A program made the position numbers and the translations under genes. Positions 1 to 6,078 of a DNA stretch of 46,228 nt are shown here, piece by piece. The stretch is from a virus. The first letter of the stretch is position 1. Each line of letters opens with the position of its first letter. The stretch covers positions 1-46,228 of IMG/VR virus record IMGVR_UViG_3300042982_000004; one strand, given 5' to 3'. Below the pieces are notes generated by a model. It did not search any database. It was not told the DNA's origin and worked only from the letters and a program-made list of their open reading frames with translations.

Positions 1-33
1 AGCCAATCCTAGTGCTAGCCATTCACCTGTCAT
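1..33 (-). CDS. Start of an unknown small gene, cut by the window edge
   Basis: Only the first 11 codons are inside the window, from an ATG at 33. The start overlaps the TGA of the upstream gene as ATGA, the coupling used throughout this region. The visible residues (MTGEWLALGLA) are mildly hydrophobic, so a membrane protein is possible. Nothing more can be said. Confidence 0.45.
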   Translation of the reverse strand, partial: MTGEWLALGLA

Positions 34-416
34 TTTGCACCCTCAATTCGTTTGATTGCTTTGTCGAAGATGGCACGGCCAGCCTTCAGTCCTACAACAC
101 CCAGCGATTCAAGCTGGCTCTTCATCTGATTGGCAGCATTGCAGCAGGCTACAACGTTGCCTTTGACATAACCTTTAGTGCCGTCGATACGATCGATGGT
201 GAGGTCTGACAAACGCATTTCACCATTACCGCTGCTCTTTGTCAAGGGAATTCCTGTGTAGTAGCCGCGTTTAGCCGACAGGAGGCTCTTCATTGACGTG
301 CTCGACAGGTCGAACTCGATGTTACGCTTCTTGGCGTTCTCTGCTTTCCATACCAGATGTTTGGCACAGTACAGGTCGAATTCGTTTTCGGTCATGTTGA
401 ATGGACGGGCTTTCAT
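30..416 (-). CDS. HNH-like phage protein of unknown function
   Basis: A 128-residue protein. Residues about 70-92 contain L-T-I-D-R-I-D-G-x-K-G-Y-V-K-G-N-V-V, a signature seen in phage HNH/endonuclease VII-like proteins, where the Asp-Arg-Ile-Asp and Gly-Asn-Val parts sit around the catalytic fold. No paired CxxC zinc knuckles are visible, and there is no clear catalytic His-Asn-His set, so nuclease activity is inference. The ATG at 416 has a GGAG Shine-Dalgarno and overlaps the upstream stop as TAATG. It could be a structural relative that no longer cuts DNA. Confidence 0.6.
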   Translation of the reverse strand: MKARPFNMTENEFDLYCAKHLVWKAENAKKRNIEFDLSSTSMKSLLSAKRGYYTGIPLTKSSGNGEMRLSDLTIDRIDGTKGYVKGNVVACCNAANQMKSQLESLGVVGLKAGRAIFDKAIKRIEGAK

Positions 417-670
417 TAGTTGTTCTCCATGAATTTGAACAGTTTTTCGATTTCGTTTTGACCAATCGCCAGAATACCATTGACAAACTCAGTGTTGAAG
501 GTGCGGCTCTTGCTGAAGTAGCCCTTCTTATCCACGATATAACTCGCCATCTTGATCGGAGAGAAACCACCTTCGGTCAAACCTTTTACAAGGTGGCTCT
601 TCTCAGCGTAATAGTAGGTGGTGCCGTCTTCGTCAACGAACTTGAAACGAGCGAGGTCTTTGTCAATCAT
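416..670 (-). CDS. Unknown 84-residue protein
   Basis: I do not recognise this protein. It is charged, with an aromatic patch (T-T-Y-Y-Y-A-E-K) near residue 20, a Lys-rich middle and a short C-terminal helix (IEKLFKFMENN). It has no membrane segment and no metal motif. The ATG at 670 has a GGAGAG ribosome site and overlaps the TAA of the NTase-like gene as TAATG, so translation is probably coupled to that gene. Its role may be tied to its neighbours, but nothing in the sequence shows how. Confidence 0.6.
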   Translation of the reverse strand: MIDKDLARFKFVDEDGTTYYYAEKSHLVKGLTEGGFSPIKMASYIVDKKGYFSKSRTFNTEFVNGILAIGQNEIEKLFKFMENN

Positions 671-1626
671 TAGTAGTTCTCTCCAGTGTATGGCTTCAGC
701 AGGTGTTGGTTCTTGTTGAACCGCTTGATGTAGTCATCTTCGCCCAATCCGTTGTACAGGTCAAGCACTTTTTGATAATTTTCCCAAGCATATTCACGGA
801 ACCAGCCAGAGGTGATAGACGTACACACCTTCATCAGAGCCATTTCAAAGCTCCAGCGGGCCGTTGGGCCACCTTCCTTACCCAAGCCATGAGGAATCTG
901 AGAGCGCTCAAGGGCGAGCACACAGGACTCTTCATAGACACCATTCAGGCGTGTCTCTTCACTGCAATCAAAGAACTTCTCCTTGGAGGTCATCACCTCA
1001 GAGCCTTCCTTCATGTAAGTTTTGTACGCAGGCCAGTTAGCACCTTGGATGTTGACCAAGGCCACGGCCTCATGAATGCTATCATGGTCATACACATATT
1101 GTACACCATCACCGTTGAAGAAGTCTTTGGAACTGACGTTAAGCTTAGGGTGTGCGTAGTTGTAGGACTCAGCTTCACGCATTGTTAGAAGCTCACGGTT
1201 GCGTTCAATCCATTCCACGGGCTGACCATTGGTCAACTTACCACGCAAGAACTTGATATCACTCATAGTCTTGAGGAAGTGAGGACTATTACGCTTGTAC
1301 TTGTGAGACTCTTTGATCAGCAATAGATCATAGTTGCTTGCTGTAGCCTTAGCTCCAGCATTCATGCAGTTGTACTCGATCAGGAACTGCTCAGCAGACG
1401 TACCCGGCCATGCCAATTCAAACTCGTAGTTCATGCCGTCCTTGTCACGTGCATGGTAATACTTACCTTGTTGGGTAGGCACTGCGAATTGCAGGTTAGC
1501 TTTATTGGCCTTGTGCCATGCAGTGAACTGCTCGATGGTGCAGATGAAGTCCCAATCCACAACCTTACGAACGCCTTCCAGTTCAGGGTTGTTTGCAACA
1601 AGAGCGCGGGAGCCGATAAGCAGCAT
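670..1626 (-). CDS. Nucleotidyltransferase-fold phage protein
   Basis: A 318-residue protein. The N-terminus reads L-I-G-S-R-A-L (residues 3-9), followed about 15 residues later by D-W-D-F (24-27). This resembles the G-S-x-x plus D-x-D pattern of the DNA polymerase beta nucleotidyltransferase superfamily. A later stretch (residues 100-130: L-L-L-I-K-E-S-H-K-Y-K, then H-F-x-K-T-x-x-D) matches phage proteins of the same type. What it transfers, and to what, is unknown. The ATG has a GAGGAAA ribosome site, and a promoter and terminator lie directly upstream, so this gene heads its own operon. Known: the superfamily covers CCA-adding enzymes, aminoglycoside NTases and toxin MNTs. Inferred: an NTP-dependent modification of host or phage RNA or protein. 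Confidence 0.55.
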   Translation of the reverse strand: MLLIGSRALVANNPELEGVRKVVDWDFICTIEQFTAWHKANKANLQFAVPTQQGKYYHARDKDGMNYEFELAWPGTSAEQFLIEYNCMNAGAKATASNYDLLLIKESHKYKRNSPHFLKTMSDIKFLRGKLTNGQPVEWIERNRELLTMREAESYNYAHPKLNVSSKDFFNGDGVQYVYDHDSIHEAVALVNIQGANWPAYKTYMKEGSEVMTSKEKFFDCSEETRLNGVYEESCVLALERSQIPHGLGKEGGPTARWSFEMALMKVCTSITSGWFREYAWENYQKVLDLYNGLGEDDYIKRFNKNQHLLKPYTGENY

Positions 1627-1658
1627 GTTTGTTTCCTCAGTTGTGTTCGATGGAATGA

Positions 1659-1687
1659 ATGATATAGAAAAGGCCGAGAGCAGTCAA
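1659..1687 (-). promoter_or_regulatory. Sigma70-like promoter for the NTase operon
   Basis: Leftward. The -35 box TTGACT (1687-1682) is separated by a 17-bp spacer from the -10 box TATCAT (1664-1659). The -35 box lies in the loop of the terminator at 1667-1698, so readthrough from upstream can be stopped just where the new transcript is initiated. Confidence 0.7.
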
Positions 1688-1698
1688 GCCCCCGGCCT
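1667..1698 (-). terminator. Rho-independent terminator overlapping a promoter
   Basis: On the minus strand AGGCCG pairs with CGGCCT, and the stem can extend by G-C and G-U pairs. It is followed by TTTTCT. It ends the operon whose last gene stops at 1706, while the promoter boxes at 1659-1687 run through its loop and tail. Confidence 0.75.
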
Positions 1699-1705
1699 AA
1701 ATTCT

Positions 1706-1966
1706 TTAGCAGCTTTGCGAGGAAGCGTTCCAGCCACTCTCACGCAGATCGCCAAACTCGTCTTCTTCACCGTCTTCCAGTGGAGTGTATGAGCCTCCCA
1801 TACCATACCCACCAAGGTTCATGGTGAACGACAGGTCATGTTCGTCAGCGATATTCTCAGCAGCCCACACAAGGTTCTGTGCTTCGTCAAGGAGGCGGTT
1901 AATCTTCTTGACAGCTTCCATCTTGACTGCGTTCTCTTTGTCTTTACCGTAGAGAGAGGCACCCAT
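1706..1966 (-). CDS. Small protein of the C-terminal W-x-x-S-S-x-x-C family (copy 1)
   Basis: An 86-residue protein. An amphipathic helix (residues about 10-45, with A-x-x-x-A heptad-like spacing) leads to A-D-E-H-D-L-S-F-T, a Gly/Tyr stretch, an acidic linker and the C-terminus G-W-N-A-S-S-Q-S-C. The last residue is Cys. Three other genes within 2.5 kb end the same way. I chose the ATG at 1966, which overlaps the upstream stop as TAATG; the longer reading from 1978 begins with TTG and has no ribosome site. The function is unknown. It is the last gene before a terminator. Confidence 0.65.
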   Translation of the reverse strand: MGASLYGKDKENAVKMEAVKKINRLLDEAQNLVWAAENIADEHDLSFTMNLGGYGMGGSYTPLEDGEEDEFGDLRESGWNASSQSC

Positions 1967-2385
1967 TACACGTTCCAACCGTAGTCAGAACCGTACTGAG
2001 CAGACTCTTCCCACTCACAACCACCAGACGCTTCCCACATTGCAGCAGGAGTGTACGTTTGGCTATCGCCAAAGCGGTCAGTGAAGGTGAAAGGCAGTTC
2101 CGCACCTTCAGCAGTGTCAGAAGCCCACTCCATCATGAAGTCCAGCAGAGTGTCGTAGTCCATGTCGAACGCACCATCTTCTGGCAGGTTCTTCAGCGCT
2201 ACGGCCAGTTGAGCCAGTTGCTCAACGTCGGTGCCTTCTAGGCCGTCAACATCGTAGCTCTCATAGCTGGAGAGTTGTTCACCCTCATAACCGAAGGAGC
2301 GAGTCACTTGCAGCAGGAATACACCACCGCCCAGTTCTACACGTGCGTTCTCGGTGCTGAAGCTTACATATTTACGTTCGGTCAT
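1966..2385 (-). CDS. Unknown acidic 139-residue protein
   Basis: I do not recognise this protein. It is strongly acidic and rich in Tyr and Gly. The N-terminus is beta-like (KYVSFSTENARVELGGGVFL). The middle is helical, with D-Y-D-T-L-L-D-F-M-M-E-W. The C-terminus, E-S-A-Q-Y-G-S-D-Y-G-W-N-V, faintly recalls the aromatic tails of the neighbouring W-x-x-S-S-x-x-C proteins but lacks their Ser-Ser and Cys. The ATG at 2385 has an AAGGAG ribosome site 8 bases upstream. It sits between two members of that family, so it may work with them; this is inference. Confidence 0.6.
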   Translation of the reverse strand: MTERKYVSFSTENARVELGGGVFLLQVTRSFGYEGEQLSSYESYDVDGLEGTDVEQLAQLAVALKNLPEDGAFDMDYDTLLDFMMEWASDTAEGAELPFTFTDRFGDSQTYTPAAMWEASGGCEWEESAQYGSDYGWNV

Positions 2386-2403
2386 ATCAGTTCTCCTTTG
2401 TGA

Positions 2404-2664
2404 TTAGCAGTCTTGACTGGAGTAAGACCAGTCTTCTTTGTTTTGCCAAGAGAACTCATCGTATCCCTTGGAGTAGTAGAACACAATGTCAGCGTTCCTT
2501 GCGATTTCCTCGGCCTCTCGTACCAAGTTGTCGATGTTACGCTTGATTGCAGCCAGAGCTTTGACAGCTTCTGGTCTGTTGCGCACAACCGCTCGGGCAT
2601 GTTCTGCCTTGGCGAGAGCCAACTGTCGTTCAAGTGCTTCGATTGGTTCAGGCAGTGTTGGCAT
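2404..2664 (-). CDS. Small protein of the W-x-x-S-S-x-x-C family (copy 2)
   Basis: An 86-residue protein. It has a long Ala-rich helix (residues about 9-55), then A-R-N-A-D-I-V-F-Y-Y, an aromatic/acidic stretch (G-Y-D-E-F-S-W), and the C-terminus D-W-S-Y-S-S-Q-D-C. The start is set at the ATG at 2664, because GGAGG lies 5 bases upstream; earlier in-frame starts would absorb that ribosome site. It shares the tail and the preceding helix-plus-beta pattern with the genes ending at 1706, 2724 and 3968. No catalytic motif is visible. Confidence 0.65.
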   Translation of the reverse strand: MPTLPEPIEALERQLALAKAEHARAVVRNRPEAVKALAAIKRNIDNLVREAEEIARNADIVFYYSKGYDEFSWQNKEDWSYSSQDC

Positions 2665-2723
2665 CTTATCCTCCATAAATCTGTTGGGAAGGTCTTCCGA
2701 CCCGTCCCATGCTATACCGGGCA

Positions 2724-3182
2724 TCAGCAGTACATGCTACTGGAATCCCAATCAACAGCGTCAATCAGACGGAAGTCGTTGGTAGATCCGTTTACAGTGA
2801 TGTTGGCTGGCAGGTCATACTTAGTTGCCAGTTCCATCACTTCTTGCAGAACAACTTGAACATTCTCGCGAAGAGTTGCGATGCGTGCGACGGCAGCTTG
2901 ACGCTCTGCATTGTATACACGATACTCTTCTTCGAATGGTCCGTCAATGTAAGCTTTCACTTCATCAATTGTGTAGGAGGCTGGAGTAAGCTCAAAGCTA
3001 TAGTCTTCATAGCCAAGGCGCTCAGAGTCTACATACACGTAGTCGATATACTTATCGTTTTCGTTATATGTGTTGACCTCTTGACGCTCAACTTCTACAC
3101 GTGCTGCACCTTCCAAGCTCAGTTGCCCAGTGGTGACAGCCATACCAATATACATCAGGTTGTGCATTGCATACTTACTCAT
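2724..3182 (-). CDS. Protein of the W-x-x-S-S-x-x-C family (copy 3, longer N-terminus)
   Basis: A 152-residue protein. The N-terminal 90 residues are not shared with the other copies; they include a small Ala/Gly helix and an acidic, Tyr-rich region. The last 65 residues repeat the family pattern: a helix (R-I-A-T-L-R-E-N-V-Q), then A-T-K-Y-D-L-P, a beta strand, and the C-terminus D-W-D-S-S-S-M-Y-C. The ATG overlaps the MazG stop as ATGA. The fusion of an extra domain to a constant C-terminal module suggests that the module is an interaction or targeting unit. Confidence 0.65.
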   Translation of the reverse strand: MSKYAMHNLMYIGMAVTTGQLSLEGAARVEVERQEVNTYNENDKYIDYVYVDSERLGYEDYSFELTPASYTIDEVKAYIDGPFEEEYRVYNAERQAAVARIATLRENVQVVLQEVMELATKYDLPANITVNGSTNDFRLIDAVDWDSSSMYC

Positions 3183-3592
3183 GCTTTCTTACCCCCTTCG
3201 GCTAGACGATTTGCGATCTTGTGATCTTCACGTTTGTCATTGTAGTACAGCTTCTCAATGATTGCACCACTCAAGTCCCAACCTTCGTGACCAGCAAGGT
3301 CGAAGGCACGGATGATAGCATCCGCAAGCTCTACTTCTGGCATTGGACGGTGTGGCAGTTTGTCGTCCATCAAGCCCTTACGAACACCCTCAGTGGCTTC
3401 ACTCACCTCTGAGTGCACCAAGGCCAGCTTGGACAGAATCAGGGTTGTGTCGCCCTTTGGGAAGGCTTCGTTGGTGCTGATGTTCTTCCACCAACCAGCG
3501 GTAACGTTACCACGATAGATGGTGTCCTGCAAGTGGCGAATGCTATCTGCGATACGTGCCACTTCAAATACTTCTAGGTTGTTGATGCTCAA
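3179..3592 (-). CDS. MazG-like nucleotide pyrophosphohydrolase
   Basis: A 137-residue protein. The metal-binding helices are visible as H-S-E-V-S-E-A (ExxE type, residues about 60-66) and E-V-E-L-A-D-A-I-I-R (ExxD type, about 86-95), typical of all-alpha NTP pyrophosphatases of the MazG/iMazG superfamily. Known: such enzymes hydrolyse (d)NTPs to (d)NMPs, cleaning aberrant nucleotides, tuning pools or lowering ppGpp. Here the ribonucleotide reductase and ThyX genes lie 3-7 kb upstream on the same strand, so a nucleotide-pool role is likely. It overlaps both neighbours by 4 bases (ATGA). Confidence 0.8.
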   Translation of the reverse strand: MSINNLEVFEVARIADSIRHLQDTIYRGNVTAGWWKNISTNEAFPKGDTTLILSKLALVHSEVSEATEGVRKGLMDDKLPHRPMPEVELADAIIRAFDLAGHEGWDLSGAIIEKLYYNDKREDHKIANRLAEGGKKA

Positions 3593-3957
3593 ATTTCCTC
3601 TCCTTCATCTGGTTTATTATATTCGTCAAAGAACTCGTTCACACGTCGGAAGTATTGATCACTCTCGACAAGGAACTCAGCCCAAACACGAACGTTTCTC
3701 AGGTAAACCTCTTCGTTCCAGTCACCTTCTTGGTAGGTATCAAACCATTCGAACTTGGTGTCCTGACTAACGTACTGTTTTTTCTCGTACAGGTTGATGA
3801 TGTTGTTTGCCCATTCAGTATAGCCTTTGCCCAGCAGCCAGTATGCCCAACTACCAACAGGCCAGTTGTCCATGAAATAGTCAGTGAAACCTTCACCAGC
3901 ATCCATTTCCCAGTTGCGGATAGCTTCAACCATAGCGTCTACAGTACGTTCGATCAT
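3589..3957 (-). CDS. Unknown 122-residue aromatic acidic protein
   Basis: I do not recognise this protein. It is unusually rich in Trp and Tyr (for example D-N-W-P-V-G-S-W-A-Y-W near residue 30) and has an acidic C-terminus (E-Y-N-K-P-D-E-G-E-E-I). It looks helical and soluble, with no membrane segment. It is coupled to the MazG-like gene by an ATGA overlap. No function can be assigned. Confidence 0.6.
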   Translation of the reverse strand: MIERTVDAMVEAIRNWEMDAGEGFTDYFMDNWPVGSWAYWLLGKGYTEWANNIINLYEKKQYVSQDTKFEWFDTYQEGDWNEEVYLRNVRVWAEFLVESDQYFRRVNEFFDEYNKPDEGEEI

Positions 3958-3967
3958 GTTCTACTCC

Positions 3968-4162
3968 TTAGCAGTTGTAAGAGCTAGACTGCCAACCCGA
4001 GTAGGTGGCAGTGGTGTCATAATTCTGACCACCTTCCAGAGTAATGTCAAATGGAATCTCAAACTCGTCTGAGATAGCACGTGCTTCAGCGTGCAGCACC
4101 TGAATGGAGTGCAGCAGGCCAGCGATGATGGTGGTTGCTTCTTCATGGGAATTGATAGACAT
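3968..4162 (-). CDS. Small protein of the W-x-x-S-S-x-x-C family (copy 4, minimal)
   Basis: A 64-residue protein, the shortest member, which probably shows the bare domain: one helix (residues about 6-32), then S-D-E-F-E-I-P-F-D-I-T, a Gly/Tyr/Thr linker and the C-terminus G-W-Q-S-S-S-Y-N-C. The ATG at 4162 has AAGGAG 7 bases upstream; the longer frame upstream would start at GTG inside the glutaredoxin gene. It lies directly downstream of glutaredoxin, which is suggestive given the terminal Cys, but a link is only inference. Confidence 0.7.
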   Translation of the reverse strand: MSINSHEEATTIIAGLLHSIQVLHAEARAISDEFEIPFDITLEGGQNYDTTATYSGWQSSSYNC

Positions 4163-4172
4163 TTGACTCTCC

Positions 4173-4400
4173 TTAAACGAGTTGATCGATAGTTGCGAAG
4201 GTGAAACCCTTACCACCCTGAACGATCAGAGGGAAGGTGCGGAAACCCATCAGGCCCACTTCATCGAGTGCATCCATCAGGTCTTCCATTGTGTAATCTT
4301 TGTCCAGTTGTTTGTACTGGAACTCAATGTTGCGAGACTTTAGCACAGCTTTGGCCTGTTCGCAAGAGGCACATTGAGATTTTCCGTAAATCGTTACCAC
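4173..4400 (-). CDS. Glutaredoxin
   Basis: A 75-residue protein with a thioredoxin fold of glutaredoxin/NrdH size. The redox motif C-A-S-C is at residues 10-13, the cis-Pro motif appears in F-R-T-F-P-L, and the following G-G-K-G-F-T-F resembles the glutathione-binding turn. Known: such phage proteins reduce the disulfide formed in class Ia ribonucleotide reductase. NrdA and NrdB are encoded at 6.1-8.9 kb on the same strand, which supports that role. The ribosome site AAGGAG lies 7 bases upstream. Confidence 0.9.
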   Translation of the reverse strand: MVTIYGKSQCASCEQAKAVLKSRNIEFQYKQLDKDYTMEDLMDALDEVGLMGFRTFPLIVQGGKGFTFATIDQLV

Positions 4401-4411
4401 GTTGTTCTCCT

Positions 4412-4597
4412 TTAGTAAGAAATTCTTGGTTCTGGCAGCCCTACAGAGCTACGGCACACTTCAGCCCCGCTGACGTAAGTGCGAACCACAATAGAGCGAC
4501 CATCATAATCCCAATCAGTGTCAATTTCAACCTGAATGTTATCGGTGATCAGTTGCAGGATTTGCTCCTTGAGCAATGGGTAGTCTTCCAAGTCCAT
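4412..4597 (-). CDS. Unknown 61-residue protein
   Basis: I do not recognise this protein. It is a small acidic protein with a helix (L-L-K-E-Q-I-L-Q-L-I) followed by a beta-rich half (VEIDTDWDYDGRSIVVRTYV). The ATG at 4597 overlaps the stop of the zinc-ribbon gene as TGATG. It ends just before the glutaredoxin ribosome site. No function is assigned. Confidence 0.55.
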   Translation of the reverse strand: MDLEDYPLLKEQILQLITDNIQVEIDTDWDYDGRSIVVRTYVSGAEVCRSSVGLPEPRISY

Positions 4598-4728
4598 CAG
4601 TAATCACCTTCATCAAGGTAGTTAAGCCCTTCGGCATCTTCGTCCCACTCATCATCTAAGAAAGTGTCGCACTCAGGGCACCACACATCGTCTTCATCAA
4701 CGAACGCACCGCATTCATGACACAGCAT
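4597..4728 (-). CDS. Tiny zinc-ribbon protein
   Basis: A 43-residue protein with two knuckles, C-H-E-C (residues 3-6) and C-P-E-C (17-20). They are followed by a very acidic tail (D-D-E-W-D-E-D-A-E). This is a rubredoxin/zinc-ribbon-like fold reduced to its metal site. The start overlaps the upstream stop as TAATG and the stop overlaps the next start as TGATG, so the reading frame fits tightly into the operon. It probably makes protein-protein or nucleic-acid contacts; no specific role is visible. Confidence 0.7.
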   Translation of the reverse strand: MLCHECGAFVDEDDVWCPECDTFLDDEWDEDAEGLNYLDEGDY

Positions 4729-5066
4729 TATTGATCCTCCTTCAACTCTTTGGTTTTGAACTCAATGTCGCGGATGTGACTATACCACATCTCAGTCATT
4801 TGTCTACGCATATCTTCCAGTTCCTGAATCATCAGGCTCACCTTGGTCAGACGCTTTTCGAAGCTCTTCTGATCGTAGGCACAGAAGTCTAGCTTAACTG
4901 GCTCTCCGTGGCAAGCACGGAATTGAACGTAAGCTTCCAGATCAGGCGTGATCTTACCCTGATACCCAACGTGCAGGTTTTTCACCAGAGGTGTCTCGAC
5001 CTGAACCACCATGCTACCAGTTTCATCGGCAGATGGCGAGAGGAATTGCTTGCTAACGTATCTCAT
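4728..5066 (-). CDS. Unknown 112-residue protein with C-terminal coiled coil
   Basis: I do not recognise this protein. The N-terminal half is beta-like; the C-terminal 50 residues (from about residue 62) form a charged helix or coiled coil (L-M-I-Q-E-L-E-D-M-R-R-Q-M-T-E-M). The ATG at 5066 has an AAGGAGG site close upstream; the longer frame from 5114 would start inside the previous small gene. A sigma70-like promoter at 5142-5170 could drive it directly. Confidence 0.6.
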   Translation of the reverse strand: MRYVSKQFLSPSADETGSMVVQVETPLVKNLHVGYQGKITPDLEAYVQFRACHGEPVKLDFCAYDQKSFEKRLTKVSLMIQELEDMRRQMTEMWYSHIRDIEFKTKELKEDQ

Positions 5067-5194
5067 ACGCCTCCTTGAATCAACAGAGCACCAACCACCA
5101 TCCCAACAACACACACTGGAACGTAGTCTTTAGGGAGGGTGATGATACCGAGAGCACACCCCATTGTCAAGCCCCAACCCATAATAATTTCCAT
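5063..5194 (-). CDS. Possible tiny membrane protein
   Basis: A 43-residue frame with two hydrophobic stretches (I-I-M-G-W-G-L-T-M-G-C-A-L-G and V-C-V-V-G-M-V-V-G-A-L-L), an AAGGTG ribosome site and an ATGA overlap with the next gene. This fits a two-pass membrane protein. Against it, a good promoter (5142-5170) lies inside the frame, so the stretch could be mostly regulatory. Both readings can be true. Confidence 0.45.
   Translation of the reverse strand: MEIIMGWGLTMGCALGIITLPKDYVPVCVVGMVVGALLIQGGV
5142..5170 (-). promoter_or_regulatory. Sigma70-like promoter
   Basis: Leftward. TTGACA (5170-5165), 17-bp spacer, TATCAT (5147-5142). The -10 box sits between the arms of a GGGTG/CACCC dyad. It is placed to transcribe the genes from 5066 down to the glutaredoxin. 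Confidence 0.6.
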
Positions 5195-5196
5195 TT

Positions 5197-5418
5197 TTAA
5201 TTCACCTTGTCCAAGTAAAAGCCTTCCCAAATACACAGCTTCATAATTTCGTCACCGTAGGTGAAGTCCTCAGTGAAAACGTACACAGTCTTTTTGGTGT
5301 TGCTCACGTACCGCTTCTCTTTCCACTCACCCTTACCTTGTCGCATCATACAGCCTGCAACAACAGCGTCAACCTTTGCAACCATGATTCCGTTGTTAGT
5401 GCGGATGTAGTAGGCCAT
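5197..5418 (-). CDS. Unknown 73-residue protein
   Basis: I do not recognise this protein. It is a small basic-to-neutral protein beginning M-A-Y-Y-I-R-T-N-N-G and containing K-E-K-R-Y-V-S-N-T-K-K-T-V-Y-V-F, which looks like a compact beta fold. The stop is 2 bases before the next small frame, and it follows the 80-residue gene by 1 base. No function is assigned. Confidence 0.55.
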   Translation of the reverse strand: MAYYIRTNNGIMVAKVDAVVAGCMMRQGKGEWKEKRYVSNTKKTVYVFTEDFTYGDEIMKLCIWEGFYLDKVN

Positions 5419-5419
5419 G

Positions 5420-5662
5420 TTAAATCTCCAGATCAGCTTGATGTTCGTAACGTACTTGGAAGTTCCAAGCGTCCTTACAGGCTTTATTGTCGTGACCCGT
5501 TCGTGGAAAGGAATAGTAGACCATCACATCCCACTTGTCAACCCCATATCGCTCAGTTCGCTCGATCTTTGCTTCAATGCCCATTCCATCAGCCGAGTAC
5601 CAAATCTCGCCTTCGTTAAAGGCTGGCCCATCTGGTTTGTGGAATTTCTTTGCACCGTTCAT
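5420..5662 (-). CDS. Unknown 80-residue protein
   Basis: I do not recognise this protein. It has a beta-rich middle (E-I-W-Y-S-A-D-G-M-G-I-E-A-K) and an acidic/aromatic end. I chose the ATG at 5662; the frame runs on upstream, but that part lies in the terminator-promoter region 5663-5725 and overlaps the end of the preceding gene. The likely ribosome site GAGGGG is the 3' arm of the terminator hairpin, so in readthrough transcripts the hairpin would hide it, while transcripts from the local promoter would expose it. Confidence 0.55.
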   Translation of the reverse strand: MNGAKKFHKPDGPAFNEGEIWYSADGMGIEAKIERTERYGVDKWDVMVYYSFPRTGHDNKACKDAWNFQVRYEHQADLEI

Positions 5663-5699
5663 GAAAAATCCCCTCACACCGTTTCTGATGGAGGGGATT
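5663..5699 (-). terminator. Rho-independent terminator
   Basis: On the minus strand AATCCCCTC (5699-5691) pairs perfectly over 9 bp with GAGGGGATT (5675-5667), with a 15-nt loop and TTTTTC after it. A promoter -10 box overlaps the first arm, so a transcript started there lacks the complete hairpin. Confidence 0.85.
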
Positions 5700-5725
5700 C
5701 TATACCCGTTAAGGCGGGCCGTCAA
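5697..5725 (-). promoter_or_regulatory. Sigma70-like promoter overlapping a terminator
   Basis: Leftward. TTGACG (5725-5720), 17-bp spacer, TAGAAT (5702-5697). The expected start, about 5690, falls in the loop of the terminator. It also overlaps the 3' end of the gene at 5709-6065. Confidence 0.65.
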
Positions 5726-6065
5726 GTCCTGCTTGGTAAGAATCGAAGGCAATTCGTGTCACGGTTTGCGTGTACACCTTCGTTACCGGGTCTTTGGTCA
5801 GAGCTTGGCTGTTGTAAGCGATAAGCTCAGCACCCATTTCAGTCTCAAACTGAGCCTGTAGGGCCATCAGGGTTTCCAGATCACGTGTATCCTCCGCTCC
5901 GTCAAGGAACGTGGCGTAGACGCGACTCTGAGCAGGCGAGAGGCCAATGCTGAAGTCAGGTGCTACGGTGTCACCCACAAGGGCGATTGTGCAGCCAGCG
6001 TTGTTTACAGTAGTTGTCAGCGTTCCGCCTGTTGTCAGGACGGTTGTGTTGATTACTGGTGTCAT
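5709..6065 (-). CDS. Unknown 118-residue protein
   Basis: I do not recognise this protein. The N-terminus is Thr/Val-rich and beta-like (T-V-L-T-T-G-G-T-L-T-T-T-V). The rest is mixed, with a helix around L-E-T-L-M-A-L-Q-A-Q-F-E-T-E. It has no signal peptide and no metal motif. The ATG at 6065 has GGAG upstream. It sits between the terminator after nrdA and the terminator-promoter at 5663-5725, so it forms a one-gene segment. Confidence 0.6.
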   Translation of the reverse strand: MTPVINTTVLTTGGTLTTTVNNAGCTIALVGDTVAPDFSIGLSPAQSRVYATFLDGAEDTRDLETLMALQAQFETEMGAELIAYNSQALTKDPVTKVYTQTVTRIAFDSYQAGLDGPP

Positions 6066-6078
6066 TTCATTTCTCCAT

